Part shown: positions 45,519 through 54,858 of the stretch, one piece after another
How the letters are laid out: each line of letters opens with the position of its first letter
Numbering within the stretch: position 1 is the stretch's first letter
DNA from: GCA-2746365 sp963711255
Lineage (GTDB): Bacteria; Pseudomonadota; Gammaproteobacteria; SZUA-229
Direction of reading: 5' to 3'
NCBI GenBank assembly: GCA_963711255.1
Contig: CAVQDO010000023.1
Span: 124,001-188,000, forward strand
DNA: 64,000 nt
Program-made: the position numbers and the translations under genes
The notes under the pieces: model-generated
What the model saw: only the letters and a program-made list of their open reading frames with translations
The model's database searches: none
What the model was told of the DNA's origin: nothing

Positions 45519-46370
45519 TCAACCAGGGTTCGCTGTTGCCAGGCACTGACCCAGTTTGATTTCTGCCTCAGCGGTGATGTTCTCATTGAGTTTCATTTGC
45601 CGGGTCGCTAATACAATAACGGTTGACCCGAGATTAAAGCGGCCCATTTCTTCGCCGCGTTTAAGAATAATATTCCTGCCGCTATAATCAAACCGCTTGA
45701 TGCTTTTTGCTTCGCTGGTGACCAGTCCATGCCAGACCGTTTCAGTTGCAGAAACATTGATTGCACCCACCAGTATTAATGCCATTGGCCCCTGTTCTGT
45801 TTCAAAATAGCAGACACAGCGCTCATTACGGGCAAACAGTCGTGGAATGTGATTGACCGTATACGGTGCCACACTAAACAGGCGGCCGGGAATATACTGC
45901 ATATGCTGCAGTACGCCGGTAGCGGGCATGTGTATACGATGATAATCCCTGGGCGATAAATACAGGGTGGCAAATTTCCCGTTTTTGAAGGTTTCTTCCA
46001 GTTTTTTATCACCGCCAACCAGTTCCAGCAGATTGTATTCATGACCTTTGGCCTGAAATATACGACCATTTTTGATGGTCTGTGCCTGGCTGACGGCGCC
46101 GTCGACCGGGCATATCCAGCTGTTTTCATCTTCCTCCAGCGGACGCAGTTCAGGTTTTAATGCACGGGTAAAAAATGCATTGAGTGATTCATAAGCGAAC
46201 ATATCTTCTTCAATCGCTTCATGCATTTTTATCGGGTTTAAACGGGTATATATTTTAATAATTAAATTTTTAAGCGGTGGCCAGCTGATACGGGCACCCT
46301 TGAACATAAGCCAGCTTATTGCATGATGTGGGAGTATATAAAAAAGTGACGCTAACAGCTTTTGTTTCAT
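45519..46370 (-). CDS. psd: Phosphatidylserine decarboxylase proenzyme
   Basis: Makes phosphatidylethanolamine at the inner membrane. 283 residues. The self-cleavage motif LGST is at 247-250, with Ser249 becoming the pyruvoyl group; Asp90 and His144 fit the autocatalytic triad. The N-terminal hydrophobic/basic helix is the membrane anchor. It lies 26 bases after the PCu(A)C gene on the same strand. In Pseudomonas aeruginosa psd also lies near fimX and parC, as I recall, so the 31-45 kb block may be inserted in an ancestral neighbourhood. Confidence 0.95.
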   Translation of the reverse strand: MKQKLLASLFYILPHHAISWLMFKGARISWPPLKNLIIKIYTRLNPIKMHEAIEEDMFAYESLNAFFTRALKPELRPLEEDENSWICPVDGAVSQAQTIKNGRIFQAKGHEYNLLELVGGDKKLEETFKNGKFATLYLSPRDYHRIHMPATGVLQHMQYIPGRLFSVAPYTVNHIPRLFARNERCVCYFETEQGPMALILVGAINVSATETVWHGLVTSEAKSIKRFDYSGRNIILKRGEEMGRFNLGSTVIVLATRQMKLNENITAEAEIKLGQCLATANPG

Positions 46371-46396
46371 CTGAGTTTGTTTCTTTTTAGCAGTAT

Positions 46397-46843
46397 TTAG
46401 AATTGTGATTTTTTAACAGGCACAGTGATAGTCTTGATCTGGCCGTTATTAATCGAAAGTTTTATAGTGACGTTGTCAGCGGCTTTTAAAGGTTTCTTCG
46501 GGTTGAACAGCATGAAGTGTTTGCCGCCTCGTTGCAGCTGAATGCTGCCGTTAGCCGGTATGGTCAGGCTACTATAACGAAACATCCTTGCCATGCCATC
46601 TTCGTGAACGGTTTCGTGGAATTCGATGCTGCTGTATAGTTCTGACTCAGCACGAATAATTTCTATTTCCTCAGAACCTGTATTTTTTATGGTCATATAC
46701 GCCACCATGACCTTGCTTACAGGCGGTGCTTCCGCAATCCAGGCATCTTCTATAACCAGGCCGGTGGCACTGCTTTCATTGGCCGACAGCAGTGCAGGAA
46801 AAGCAAATATAAGAAATAATAGAGAAATAATGGATTTGATCAT
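46397..46843 (-). CDS. PCu(A)C periplasmic copper chaperone
   Basis: 148 residues with a Sec signal peptide (about 1-21). The Cu(I) motif of the family, H(M)-x10-M-x21-HxM, is visible as 'EFHETVHEDGMARMFRYS' and 'GGKHFMLF'. PCu(A)C proteins deliver copper to the CuA/CuB sites of cytochrome oxidases. It precedes psd. Confidence 0.9.
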   Translation of the reverse strand: MIKSIISLLFLIFAFPALLSANESSATGLVIEDAWIAEAPPVSKVMVAYMTIKNTGSEEIEIIRAESELYSSIEFHETVHEDGMARMFRYSSLTIPANGSIQLQRGGKHFMLFNPKKPLKAADNVTIKLSINNGQIKTITVPVKKSQF

Positions 46844-46937
46844 GACGGTTTCTGCGCGGGTATTTGGATACTGATTATAATCGCAATCTGGCGGGCATGG
46901 AAGTCACCAGAGCTTATTGATTATTGTGTACAATGTA

Positions 46938-47876
46938 ATGATGATAGATAAACGTGAAATAGCCAATGATCTGATCACCATGCGTGACCTGATTCGTTGG
47001 GGAACCAGCCAGTTTAATGCGGCTGAGCTCAGCTTTGTTCAGGGTATGCCAAGTGCGATCGATGAGGCGGTTTACCTGTGTTTAAGCGCCTTGCATCTAC
47101 CGCCAGATTTTAGCGAAGAATATTTTGACTGTGTACTGACCATGGATGAGCGCCTGCACGTGCTAAGTCTGTTTCAGCAGCGCATTGAGCTGCGTAAACC
47201 TTCAGCTTATATAACCAATGAAGCCTGGTTTGCCGGTTTGAGCTTTTATGTTGATGAAAGGGTGTTGATTCCGCGCTCACCGATCGCTGAACTGATACAG
47301 CAGCAATTTTCACCATGGCTGCAATCCATGCAGGTTAATAATATTCTGGATTTGTGTACCGGCAGCGGCTGTATTGCTATTGCCTGTGCCTATGCGTTTG
47401 AGATGGCGCATGTCGATGCCAGTGATATTTCACCTGATGCCCTGGCGGTGGCAGAAATTAATCGACAGAATCATGGTCTGCAGGATCAGCTGACTTTGAT
47501 TGAATCTGACCTGTTTGAATCGATCAGTAAAAAACCTTATGACATTATTGTGAGTAATCCGCCTTATGTGTCAACACAGGAAATGTCTGAGCTGGCGGAC
47601 GAATTTGATCACGAGCCGGGGGAGCTGGCGCTGTCTGCAGGCGAATCTGGTATGGATATTGTGTTGCCGATGCTGCTCCAGGCAAGGGACTATTTGAGTG
47701 ATGATGGTATCCTGGTCGTTGAGGTGGGTTATTCGCAGCATTTACTGGAGCAGTTATTGCCCAGGGTGCCATTTTACTGGGTGGAATTTGAGTTTGGCGG
47801 CGACGGTGTGTTCGTGCTAACCGCGCAGCAGCTGGAAACTCATCAGGCTGACTTCGAGCGAGCGCTGAAGCCATAA
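46938..47876 (+). CDS. prmB: Ribosomal protein L3 glutamine methyltransferase PrmB
   Basis: SAM-dependent N5-glutamine methyltransferase acting on ribosomal protein L3. The family motif NPPY lies in 'IIVSNPPYVS', the SAM motif is 'ILDLCTGSGCIAIACAYAF', and 'VDERVLIPRSPI' and the C-terminal 'GGDGVFVLT' match PrmB rather than PrmC. The ATG at 46938 (or 46941) gives a normal-length protein of about 312 residues; the TTG at 46917 is less likely. A TACAAT box lies only three bases upstream of that ATG and no Shine-Dalgarno is visible. Confidence 0.92.
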   Translation: MMIDKREIANDLITMRDLIRWGTSQFNAAELSFVQGMPSAIDEAVYLCLSALHLPPDFSEEYFDCVLTMDERLHVLSLFQQRIELRKPSAYITNEAWFAGLSFYVDERVLIPRSPIAELIQQQFSPWLQSMQVNNILDLCTGSGCIAIACAYAFEMAHVDASDISPDALAVAEINRQNHGLQDQLTLIESDLFESISKKPYDIIVSNPPYVSTQEMSELADEFDHEPGELALSAGESGMDIVLPMLLQARDYLSDDGILVVEVGYSQHLLEQLLPRVPFYWVEFEFGGDGVFVLTAQQLETHQADFERALKP

Positions 47877-47972
47877 AGATTTACATTATGGCTTGCGTGA
47901 AATATTCATAATCATAAGCTGATATGGCGTGTTAATATCGGTTTTCACAAGAACACTATTTAAGTTGATTAT

Positions 47973-49070
47973 ATGTCTGGAAATACAATAGGAAAATTAT
48001 TCAGTTTAACCACGGCGGGTGAGTCGCACGGCGCCGGCCTGGTTGGCATAATTGATGGCTGCCCACCGGGAATTGAGTTAAGCGAAGAGGATTTGCAGAT
48101 AGATCTGGATCGCCGTAAACCCGGAACTTCACGTCACACCACGCAGCGCAGAGAAGACGATATAGTTAAAATTTATTCCGGCGTATTTGAAGGAAAAACA
48201 ACAGGTACCAGTATTGGCCTTTTGATCGAAAATACCGATCAGCGTTCGAAAGACTACGGTAATATTATGGACCGTTTCCGTCCTGGTCATGCCGATTATA
48301 CCTACCAGCAAAAATACGGTATCCGCGATTATCGCGGCGGTGGACGTTCTTCGGCGCGCGAAACTGCAATGCGGGTTGCCGGCGGCGGTATTGCCAAAAA
48401 ATTTCTCAAAGACCGTTACGGAATAGAAATCTACGGTTATATGTCTCAGCTGGGCCCGATAGCGATGCCGATGCTGGATAAAAACGAAATAAATAATAAT
48501 GCCTTTTTCTGTGGTGATAGCGCGAAGGTTGGCGAACTTGAAAGCTATATGGATGCGCTCCGCAAAGAGGGTAACTCTGTTGGCGGAAAAATCACTGTGG
48601 TAGCGACAGGTGTTCCACCCGGTCTGGGCGAGCCTGTGTTTGATCGTCTGGATGCGGATATCGCACACGCCATGATGGGCATTAATGCCGCCAAGGGTGT
48701 TGAGATTGGTGATGGTTTTGGCTGTGTTGCAGCCAAGGGTACCGAGTTCCGCGATGAAATGTCGCCGGAAGGTTTTAAATCCAATCATGCCGGCGGCGTG
48801 CTCGGCGGTATTTCTTCGGGCCAGGATATTGTCGTGCATACCGCATTTAAACCAACGTCAAGTATTCGTCTTTCGGGTGATACCGTGGATGTAGAAGGTC
48901 ACGCCATTGACGTTGTAACCCATGGTCGACATGATCCCTGTGTCGCGATTCGTGCTACGCCTATTTGTGAAGCCATGCTGGCGATTGTTTTATGTGACCA
49001 TTTATTGCGTCAGCGCGGACAGAATATGGACGTGCATTCACAAACACCGGTTATTCCATCGCATAGCTAG
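47973..49070 (+). CDS. aroC: Chorismate synthase
   Basis: Final enzyme of the shikimate pathway, converting EPSP to chorismate with reduced flavin. 365 residues, normal length. Conserved blocks include 'TTAGESHGAGLVGIIDGCPPG', 'RRKPGTSRHTTQRREDD', 'RPGHADYTY' and 'GGGRSSARETAMRVAGG'. It lies 96 bases after prmB, the order known in E. coli and many relatives. Confidence 0.97.
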   Translation: MSGNTIGKLFSLTTAGESHGAGLVGIIDGCPPGIELSEEDLQIDLDRRKPGTSRHTTQRREDDIVKIYSGVFEGKTTGTSIGLLIENTDQRSKDYGNIMDRFRPGHADYTYQQKYGIRDYRGGGRSSARETAMRVAGGGIAKKFLKDRYGIEIYGYMSQLGPIAMPMLDKNEINNNAFFCGDSAKVGELESYMDALRKEGNSVGGKITVVATGVPPGLGEPVFDRLDADIAHAMMGINAAKGVEIGDGFGCVAAKGTEFRDEMSPEGFKSNHAGGVLGGISSGQDIVVHTAFKPTSSIRLSGDTVDVEGHAIDVVTHGRHDPCVAIRATPICEAMLAIVLCDHLLRQRGQNMDVHSQTPVIPSHS

Positions 49071-49117
49071 GCAGCCGTTAACAAGTTGTCTCTAACACTT
49101 TAATCGATGTTTAGGTA

Positions 49118-50266
49118 ATGGATAAAACAACCGGCATACCTTACTGGCGACTCAGCGGCTTTTATTTTTTCTATTTCGCTTCACTGGGTGTTCTGATTCC
49201 CTACTGGAGCCTGTATTTAAAATCGCTTGGTTATAGCAGTTTTATTATAGGCGGGCTGGTCGCTATATTGCCGGCTACTAAACTGGTGGCACCCTATATC
49301 TGGGGCTGGCTTGCTGACCATACGCGCCGCTCGATGCTTATTATTCGGGCTGCCAGTGTGCTGGCATTACTGAGTTTTTCATTAGTGTTTGTCAGTCAGC
49401 AGCTCTGGTGGCTTACCTTTGCCATGGTGCTGTTCAGTTTTTTCTGGAATGCAACCTTGCCGCAATTTGAAGCCATGACGCTTAACCATCTGGGCAATGA
49501 TAGTCATCGTTACAGTATGGTTCGATTATGGGGTTCGCTGGGTTTTATTGTTCTGGTGGTGATCATTGGTGATTTGCTGCAGCAATATGGCGCCGAAATA
49601 ATACCGCTGGCCGTGTTAATAACCTTTGTTGTTATTGCGATAAGCAGTTTTATTGTACCGGAAAAACTCAATACGCCGCATACCGATCATTCGCCCATCT
49701 GGCACGTCATTAAACAGCCCAAAGTGCTGGCATTTATCGTCGTTTGTTTTTTGATGTTATGCAGTCACGGGCCGTATTACACTTTTTATACTATTTACCT
49801 GGAAGAGCAGGGATACAGTTCGCACACTATAGGTGTGCTGTGGGCAGTGGGTGTGCTTGCGGAAGTGGTTATCTTTTTAATAATGCATCGTCTGCTGCCG
49901 TTTTTTGGTACGCGCAAGCTGCTGATTGTAACCCTGGTTTTAACCACTATTCGCTGGTTAATGATTGGTTTTTTTGTTGATGACCTGTCTATGTTGTTTC
50001 TGGCACAGCTTATCCATGCTTTTTCCTTTGGTGTATTCCATGCTGTCGGCATAGCCCTGGTACATGATTACTTTACTGGCAGTCATCAGGGCAGGGGGCA
50101 GGCATTGTATTCCAGCGTCAGTTTTGGCGCCGGTGTTGCCGTGGGCAGTTTGATTAGCGGCATGGTCTGGGATTTATGGGGTGCGGGGGTGCTGTTTAGT
50201 TTTGCCTCCTGCTGTACTCTGCTGGCGCTGGCGATTGTGTGGAAGTTTGTCGAAGCGCCAGCCTGA
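49118..50266 (+). CDS. MFS transporter (HcaT/MFS_1-like)
   Basis: 382 residues with about twelve membrane segments in two halves. The N-terminal 'FYFFYFASLGVLIPYWSLYLKSLGYSS' and the loop 'WGWLADHTRRS' between helices 2 and 3 match the MFS_1-like group that includes HcaT and LacY relatives. A substrate cannot be assigned. It is convergent with the LysR gene, two bases apart. Confidence 0.85.
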   Translation: MDKTTGIPYWRLSGFYFFYFASLGVLIPYWSLYLKSLGYSSFIIGGLVAILPATKLVAPYIWGWLADHTRRSMLIIRAASVLALLSFSLVFVSQQLWWLTFAMVLFSFFWNATLPQFEAMTLNHLGNDSHRYSMVRLWGSLGFIVLVVIIGDLLQQYGAEIIPLAVLITFVVIAISSFIVPEKLNTPHTDHSPIWHVIKQPKVLAFIVVCFLMLCSHGPYYTFYTIYLEEQGYSSHTIGVLWAVGVLAEVVIFLIMHRLLPFFGTRKLLIVTLVLTTIRWLMIGFFVDDLSMLFLAQLIHAFSFGVFHAVGIALVHDYFTGSHQGRGQALYSSVSFGAGVAVGSLISGMVWDLWGAGVLFSFASCCTLLALAIVWKFVEAPA

Positions 50267-50267
50267 T

Positions 50268-51134
50268 TCAGCTTAAGTTTTTCAATGTTTTCAGCAGGGC
50301 GTTAGCTGGTCCGGATAAGGTTCTTGCAGCGTGCAGTAATACACCAAGGTGTCTTTCCATTTTTACTTTTTTAATATTCAATTGAGACAATGAATCGTCC
50401 ATCATTGATTCTGGCAATATTCCCCAGCCCAGCCCGTTTTGTATCATGGCTTTAATGGTTTCCAGGTAATTGGATTCCATTATGATTTTAATATGCTCAT
50501 CCAGCTGCAGTGCCTGGTCAATAATGTCTCGCGTATGCGTATTGTGAGACTGTAATAACACGCCGTGTTCTGATAATTGTGACCGCGTAACCGTCTTCTG
50601 CAATGCCAGGGGGTGATCAATGGCGGCGACACATAGCATACGATCAGTCCATACGGGTATAGTTGTTAATGGTAGTTCGATATTGTCCGGCAGCGTAATC
50701 AGTGCCAGTTCGATACGGCCTTTTAAAATTAATTCGGCAGCCTGTTCTGAATCCATAAACTGAATGTCCAGTTCCACTTCTGGAAACTGCCGGGTGTATT
50801 GCCGCAGGGCAGGCGGTAATCGATGCAGCCCGATATGATGACTGGTGCCAAATTTAAGGTGCCCGCTGACCTCGGTTCTCAGTGTGCTAATAATACGCCG
50901 GCTTTCATCCAGTTCGGCCAGAATGCGTCGGTAGCTTGGAATGATCGCTGCGCCCGCCTGGGTTAGCTGAATGTTTTTACCGAGGCGGTCGAACAGCTGG
51001 CAGTCAAGAGCAAGTTCAAGAGTTGAAATGCGTTTGCTGATGGCAGGCTGGGTAATAAACAGTTTATCTGCAGCGCGCGAAAAAGAGCCGGTTTCTGCCA
51101 CCATCAAAAATGCTCGAATATTCTGAATGTCCAT
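50268..51134 (-). CDS. LysR-family transcriptional regulator
   Basis: 288 residues: winged helix-turn-helix at 1-60 ('FLMVAETGSFSRAADKLFITQPAISKRI') and a periplasmic-binding-like effector domain. Divergent from leuC, with 157 bases between starts, so regulation of the leucine genes or of itself is likely. The promoter at 51144-51172 would start transcription within about three bases of the ATG, giving a nearly leaderless message. Confidence 0.88.
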   Translation of the reverse strand: MDIQNIRAFLMVAETGSFSRAADKLFITQPAISKRISTLELALDCQLFDRLGKNIQLTQAGAAIIPSYRRILAELDESRRIISTLRTEVSGHLKFGTSHHIGLHRLPPALRQYTRQFPEVELDIQFMDSEQAAELILKGRIELALITLPDNIELPLTTIPVWTDRMLCVAAIDHPLALQKTVTRSQLSEHGVLLQSHNTHTRDIIDQALQLDEHIKIIMESNYLETIKAMIQNGLGWGILPESMMDDSLSQLNIKKVKMERHLGVLLHAARTLSGPANALLKTLKNLS

Positions 51135-51143
51135 TGCTTCAGT

Positions 51144-51172
51144 ATAATAGTGTTATAACTAAAAGTAATCAA
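51144..51172 (-). promoter_or_regulatory. lysR promoter with internal GTTATAAC palindrome
   Basis: On the minus strand TTGATT (51172-51167), a 17-base spacer, then TATTAT (51149-51144), nine bases before the ATG. The spacer holds the perfect palindrome GTTATAAC (51152-51159), a candidate autoregulatory site also upstream of leuC. Confidence 0.6.
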
Positions 51173-51291
51173 TAATATAAAAATTATGAATTTGTTTTAT
51201 ATTGAAATTAAGACTAATCTTGCTTCATTAATAACAGCTATTCCTCGACGGCCCGTCGCTGAATGGTATATACGCCAGGAGGGATATCATA

Positions 51292-52704
51292 ATGAGTAGT
51301 GATATGAACAAGGCAAAAACACTTTACGATAAATTATGGGATGACCATGTCGTGCGTGCTGAAGACGATGGTACGGCTTTACTGTATATCGATCGTCACC
51401 TGGTGCATGAAGTCACTTCGCCGCAGGCATTTGAAGGTTTGCGCCTGGCCGGTCGCAAGCCGTGGCGAATCAGTTCCATCGTTGCTGTGCCCGACCATAA
51501 TGTACCGACAACTGATCGCAGTCAGGGCATTACCGATCCAGTTGCAAGGTTACAGGTTGAAACCCTGGACAGTAACTGTGCTGAATTTGGTTTAACTGAA
51601 TTTACTATGTCCGATGTACGCCAGGGTATTGTGCATGTTATCGGTCCGGAGCAGGGCGCGACGCTACCGGGTATGACGGTGGTGTGCGGCGATTCGCACA
51701 CCTCAACACACGGTGCATTTGGTGCATTAGCGTTTGGTATCGGAACCTCCGAAGTAGAACATGTGCTGGCTACACAATGCTTAATGCAAAATAAAAGCAT
51801 GAATATGCTGGTGTCTGTCGACGGTGAAGTGCGCCCCGGCGTGACAGCGAAAGATATCGTGTTGGCTATTATTGGTGAAATAGGAACCGCCGGTGGCACC
51901 GGTTATGCGATTGAATTTGGCGGTGATGCTATTCGTGCTTTATCGATTGAGGGCCGCATGACTGTCTGTAATATGGCTATCGAAGCCGGTGCCAGGGCCG
52001 GTATGGTTGCTGTTGATCAAACCACCATAGATTATGTTAAAGGCCGTCCTTTTTCTCCTGTTGGAGATGCCCTGCAGAAGGCAGAAGCCTACTGGTCAAC
52101 TTTGCACAGTGACGCTGATGCCACTTTTGATAAAGTTGTACGCCTTAATGCGGCTGATATCAAACCGCAGGTGACCTGGGGAACTTCGCCGGAAATGGTG
52201 GTAGCTGTTGATGCTGTTGTACCTGACCCGGACGCGGTCAGTGATAAAGTTAAAGCCGATGGCATGCGCAAGGCGCTTGCCTACATGGGGCTGAAAGCGG
52301 GAACGCCTATTACCGAAATCAAGCTTGATAAAGTATTTATTGGTTCCTGCACTAATTCACGTATTGAAGATTTGCGTCAGGCTGCACAGGTTGCAGCGGG
52401 CAGGAAGGTCGCAGCTAACGTAAAACTGGCGATGGTTGTGCCGGGTTCCGGGCTGGTGAAAAAACAGGCAGAAAAGGAAGGACTGGATAAGATTTTTATT
52501 GAAGCTGGATTCGAATGGCGTGAGCCGGGCTGCTCCATGTGTCTTGCCATGAATGCGGATCGCCTGGAATCGGGTGAGCGCTGTGCCTCAACATCAAATC
52601 GTAATTTTGAGGGCAGGCAGGGACAGGGCGGTCGTACCCACCTGGTTAGCCCGGCTATGGCAGCAGCGGCTGCGGTGAACGGGCATTTTGTTGATATAGC
52701 GTGA
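51292..52704 (+). CDS. leuC: 3-isopropylmalate dehydratase large subunit
   Basis: [4Fe-4S] isomerase of leucine synthesis, partner of LeuD. 470 residues. Cluster cysteines are in 'GSCTNSR' (near 351) and 'CSMC' (near 411-414). GGAGGG precedes the ATG. First gene of leuC-entericidin-like-leuD-leuB; leuA is not in the window. Confidence 0.97.
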   Translation: MSSDMNKAKTLYDKLWDDHVVRAEDDGTALLYIDRHLVHEVTSPQAFEGLRLAGRKPWRISSIVAVPDHNVPTTDRSQGITDPVARLQVETLDSNCAEFGLTEFTMSDVRQGIVHVIGPEQGATLPGMTVVCGDSHTSTHGAFGALAFGIGTSEVEHVLATQCLMQNKSMNMLVSVDGEVRPGVTAKDIVLAIIGEIGTAGGTGYAIEFGGDAIRALSIEGRMTVCNMAIEAGARAGMVAVDQTTIDYVKGRPFSPVGDALQKAEAYWSTLHSDADATFDKVVRLNAADIKPQVTWGTSPEMVVAVDAVVPDPDAVSDKVKADGMRKALAYMGLKAGTPITEIKLDKVFIGSCTNSRIEDLRQAAQVAAGRKVAANVKLAMVVPGSGLVKKQAEKEGLDKIFIEAGFEWREPGCSMCLAMNADRLESGERCASTSNRNFEGRQGQGGRTHLVSPAMAAAAAVNGHFVDIA

Positions 52705-52718
52705 TGAAGGTTCGAACA

Positions 52719-52895
52719 ATGAAATTTATAAATCATTTAATCAATCATTTATTGGTCGTGTTGGTTAGCCTGTTTGTTTTAAGTGCATGCAGCAACACCT
52801 GGGAAGGCATTAAAAAAGATTCCAGTGAGGCTGGTAAAGCTATCGGCGAAGTAACAGAAGAAGCCGGAAAAACAATCAAAGAGGCAGCAGAATAA
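52719..52895 (+). CDS. Entericidin-like small lipoprotein
   Basis: 58 residues. The ATG at 52719 has GAAGG eight bases upstream. A lipoprotein signal with lipobox LSAC is followed by 'SNTWEGIKKDSSEAGKAIGE' and a short amphipathic Lys/Glu/Ala helix, the EcnA/EcnB family pattern. Its stop overlaps the leuD ATG by one base. Entericidin-like genes occur between leuC and leuD in other gammaproteobacteria; the link with leucine synthesis is unexplained. Confidence 0.8.
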   Translation: MKFINHLINHLLVVLVSLFVLSACSNTWEGIKKDSSEAGKAIGEVTEEAGKTIKEAAE

Positions 52896-53530
52896 TGCAG
52901 GCATTTACCCAGCACAGAGGAATAGTTGCGCCGTTAGATCGGCCAAATGTTGATACCGATGCGATTATTCCGAAACAGTTTTTAAAGTCGATTAAACGTT
53001 CCGGTTTCGGCCCCAACGCTTTTGATGACTGGCGCTATCTTGATGAGGGCGGCCCGGGAATCGATAATGACAGCCGGCGTCCTAACCCGGATTTCATATT
53101 AAATCAGCCGCCGTTTGACAAGTCGACTATTCTACTTGCTCGTGAGAACTTTGGTTGCGGTTCATCTCGTGAGCACGCGGTCTGGGCACTGGATGATTTC
53201 GGTTTCCGCGCTGTTATTGCAACGAGCTTTGCCGACATTTTTTATAACAACAGTTTTAAAAACGGCTTATTACCAATAGCGCTGGATGCCGGTATTGTCG
53301 ACGAGCTGTTTAAACGGGTACAGGCTAATCATGGTCTGGAAGTTTCAATCGACCTGGAAGCCCAGACAGTCAGCTGCGAAGGTGAAGTAGTTGCCAGTTT
53401 TGAAATCGACGAGTTTCGTAAACACTGTATGTTAAACGGTCTGGATGATATTGCACTGACTTTGCAGCACGCAGATGAAATTACTCAATATGAAGAGAGC
53501 AGGAAACAGTCTGCTCCGTGGTTGTTTTAG
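52895..53530 (+). CDS. leuD: 3-isopropylmalate dehydratase small subunit
   Basis: 211-residue swivelling domain subunit of isopropylmalate isomerase. 'NVDTDAIIPKQFLKSI' near the N-terminus and 'GCGSSREHAVWAL' are diagnostic. Translationally coupled to the entericidin-like gene through a TAATG overlap. A palindromic repeat element separates it from leuB. Confidence 0.97.
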   Translation: MQAFTQHRGIVAPLDRPNVDTDAIIPKQFLKSIKRSGFGPNAFDDWRYLDEGGPGIDNDSRRPNPDFILNQPPFDKSTILLARENFGCGSSREHAVWALDDFGFRAVIATSFADIFYNNSFKNGLLPIALDAGIVDELFKRVQANHGLEVSIDLEAQTVSCEGEVVASFEIDEFRKHCMLNGLDDIALTLQHADEITQYEESRKQSAPWLF

Positions 53531-53542
53531 AAAAGCATTTTT

Positions 53543-53641
53543 ACCGCAGAGACGCGGAGGCGCAGAGAAAAACTTTTTTATTTTTTGCTGCACCGCAGGT
53601 GCAACAAAAAAACTAACTCTGCGCCTCCGCGTCTCTGCGGT
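53543..53641. repeat. Palindromic intergenic repeat element, copy 2
   Basis: 25-bp perfect inverted arms (53543-53567 and 53617-53641), identical to the copy at 24320-24428. The inner hairpin is TGCACC-GCA-GGTGCA, where copy 1 has CGCC-GCA-GGCG: the GCA loop is kept and both sides of the stem changed together. It lies within the leuD-leuB gap, so leuB probably needs its own promoter. Confidence 0.85.
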
Positions 53642-53680
53642 AAATAATCTTTATATTTAGCTCGAGTTTACAAGTTGGCG

Positions 53681-53686
53681 TATAAT
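53681..53686 (+). promoter_or_regulatory. Probable leuB -10 element in a palindrome
   Basis: A perfect TATAAT sits at the centre of the 15-base palindrome GGCGTATAATACGCC (53677-53691), 37 bases before the leuB ATG. No good -35 is seen at 16-18 bases, so an activator may be needed. Confidence 0.45.
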
Positions 53687-53722
53687 ACGCCCAATTTTAT
53701 TGGTTTAATTTTAGAGAAAAAC

Positions 53723-54796
53723 ATGAGTTTGAAAATTGCAGTCATGCCAGGCGATGGCATTGGAATAGAAATTGTTGCTGAAGCAGTGAAAATTTTAAAT
53801 CACTATAAAAGCAATGGCCGTCTCGACATCGAAATGAGCGAGGCGCCGGTTGGTGGTGCGGGTTATGATGCTGCGGGTAAACCGCTGCCGGATGAAACCC
53901 TGGCACTGGCAAGATCTTCCGACGCAATTTTATTTGGCGCTATTGGCGGTCCTGAGTATGATGGCCTGGCGCGTGAGCTTCGTCCCGAGCGAGGCCTGCT
54001 GGCTCTGCGTTCCGAGCTGGAGCTTTTTGCGAATTTACGTCCGGCGATTTTGTATCCGCAACTGGCTGGTGCCTCCTCGTTGAAAGCAGAGGTTGTCTCT
54101 GGTCTGGATATTATGATCGTTCGTGAGTTAACCGGCGGTATATACTTTGGTGAGCCGCGCGGTATTGAAACGGATGCCAGTGGTGAACGTAAAGGATTTA
54201 ATACACTGGTGTATAAAGAAAGTGAAATTGATCGTATCAGCCGTGTCGCTTTTGATATTGCGATGAAACGTGGCAAACGTTTATGTTCGGTCGATAAGGC
54301 AAACGTTCTGGAAGTGTCAGAACTGTGGCGTGAAGTGGTTACACGCGTTGGCGGTGAATATCCTGAAGTTGAATTAAGCCATATGTATGTTGATAACGCG
54401 GCAATGCAGCTGGTGAAATGGCCCAAGCAGTTTGACGTTATGGTGACCAAGAACATGTTTGGCGATATATTATCCGATGCGGCAGCGATGCTGACCGGGT
54501 CTATTGGTATGTTGCCATCAGCATCACTGGATGCAAATTCAAAAGGCATGTATGAACCGATTCATGGTTCGGCGCCTGATATTGCCGGTAAAGGTGTGGC
54601 GAACCCACTGGCAACGATTTTATCAGTGGCCATGATGCTGCGTTACAGCCTGGACCATGCAGAGCTGGCGGATGAGATTGATGCAGCCGTCGGTAAAGTT
54701 TTAGATAAAGGCCTGCGTACAGCGGATATTATGGCCGAAGGCTGTAAGCAAGTCGGTACCGAAGAAATGGGCGAAGCGGTATTGGCTGAACTGTAA
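53723..54796 (+). CDS. leuB: 3-isopropylmalate dehydrogenase
   Basis: NAD-dependent oxidative decarboxylase of leucine synthesis. ATG 53723 gives the standard N-terminus 'MSLKIAVMPGDGIGIEIV' (357 residues); the ATG at 53675 is upstream of the predicted -10 and is rejected. Substrate-binding Arg residues lie in 'RPERGLLALRSELELFANLRP', and 'NMFGDILSDAAAMLTGSIGM' and 'PIHGSAPDIAGKG' are diagnostic. Confidence 0.97.
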   Translation: MSLKIAVMPGDGIGIEIVAEAVKILNHYKSNGRLDIEMSEAPVGGAGYDAAGKPLPDETLALARSSDAILFGAIGGPEYDGLARELRPERGLLALRSELELFANLRPAILYPQLAGASSLKAEVVSGLDIMIVRELTGGIYFGEPRGIETDASGERKGFNTLVYKESEIDRISRVAFDIAMKRGKRLCSVDKANVLEVSELWREVVTRVGGEYPEVELSHMYVDNAAMQLVKWPKQFDVMVTKNMFGDILSDAAAMLTGSIGMLPSASLDANSKGMYEPIHGSAPDIAGKGVANPLATILSVAMMLRYSLDHAELADEIDAAVGKVLDKGLRTADIMAEGCKQVGTEEMGEAVLAEL

Positions 54797-54858
54797 GCAC
54801 TGCAAAAGTCTGTGCCTCTGTGGTTGTATTTATTAATATTTTTAAGTGAAATAAAGTT

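Noticed and set aside
48129..48839. 236-residue minus-strand frame inside aroC
   Set aside because: Overlaps fully conserved chorismate synthase; His/Arg/Ile-rich shadow without family features.
53863..54549. 228-residue minus-strand frame inside leuB
   Set aside because: Opposite a clear isopropylmalate dehydrogenase; Ser/Arg/Pro-rich shadow.
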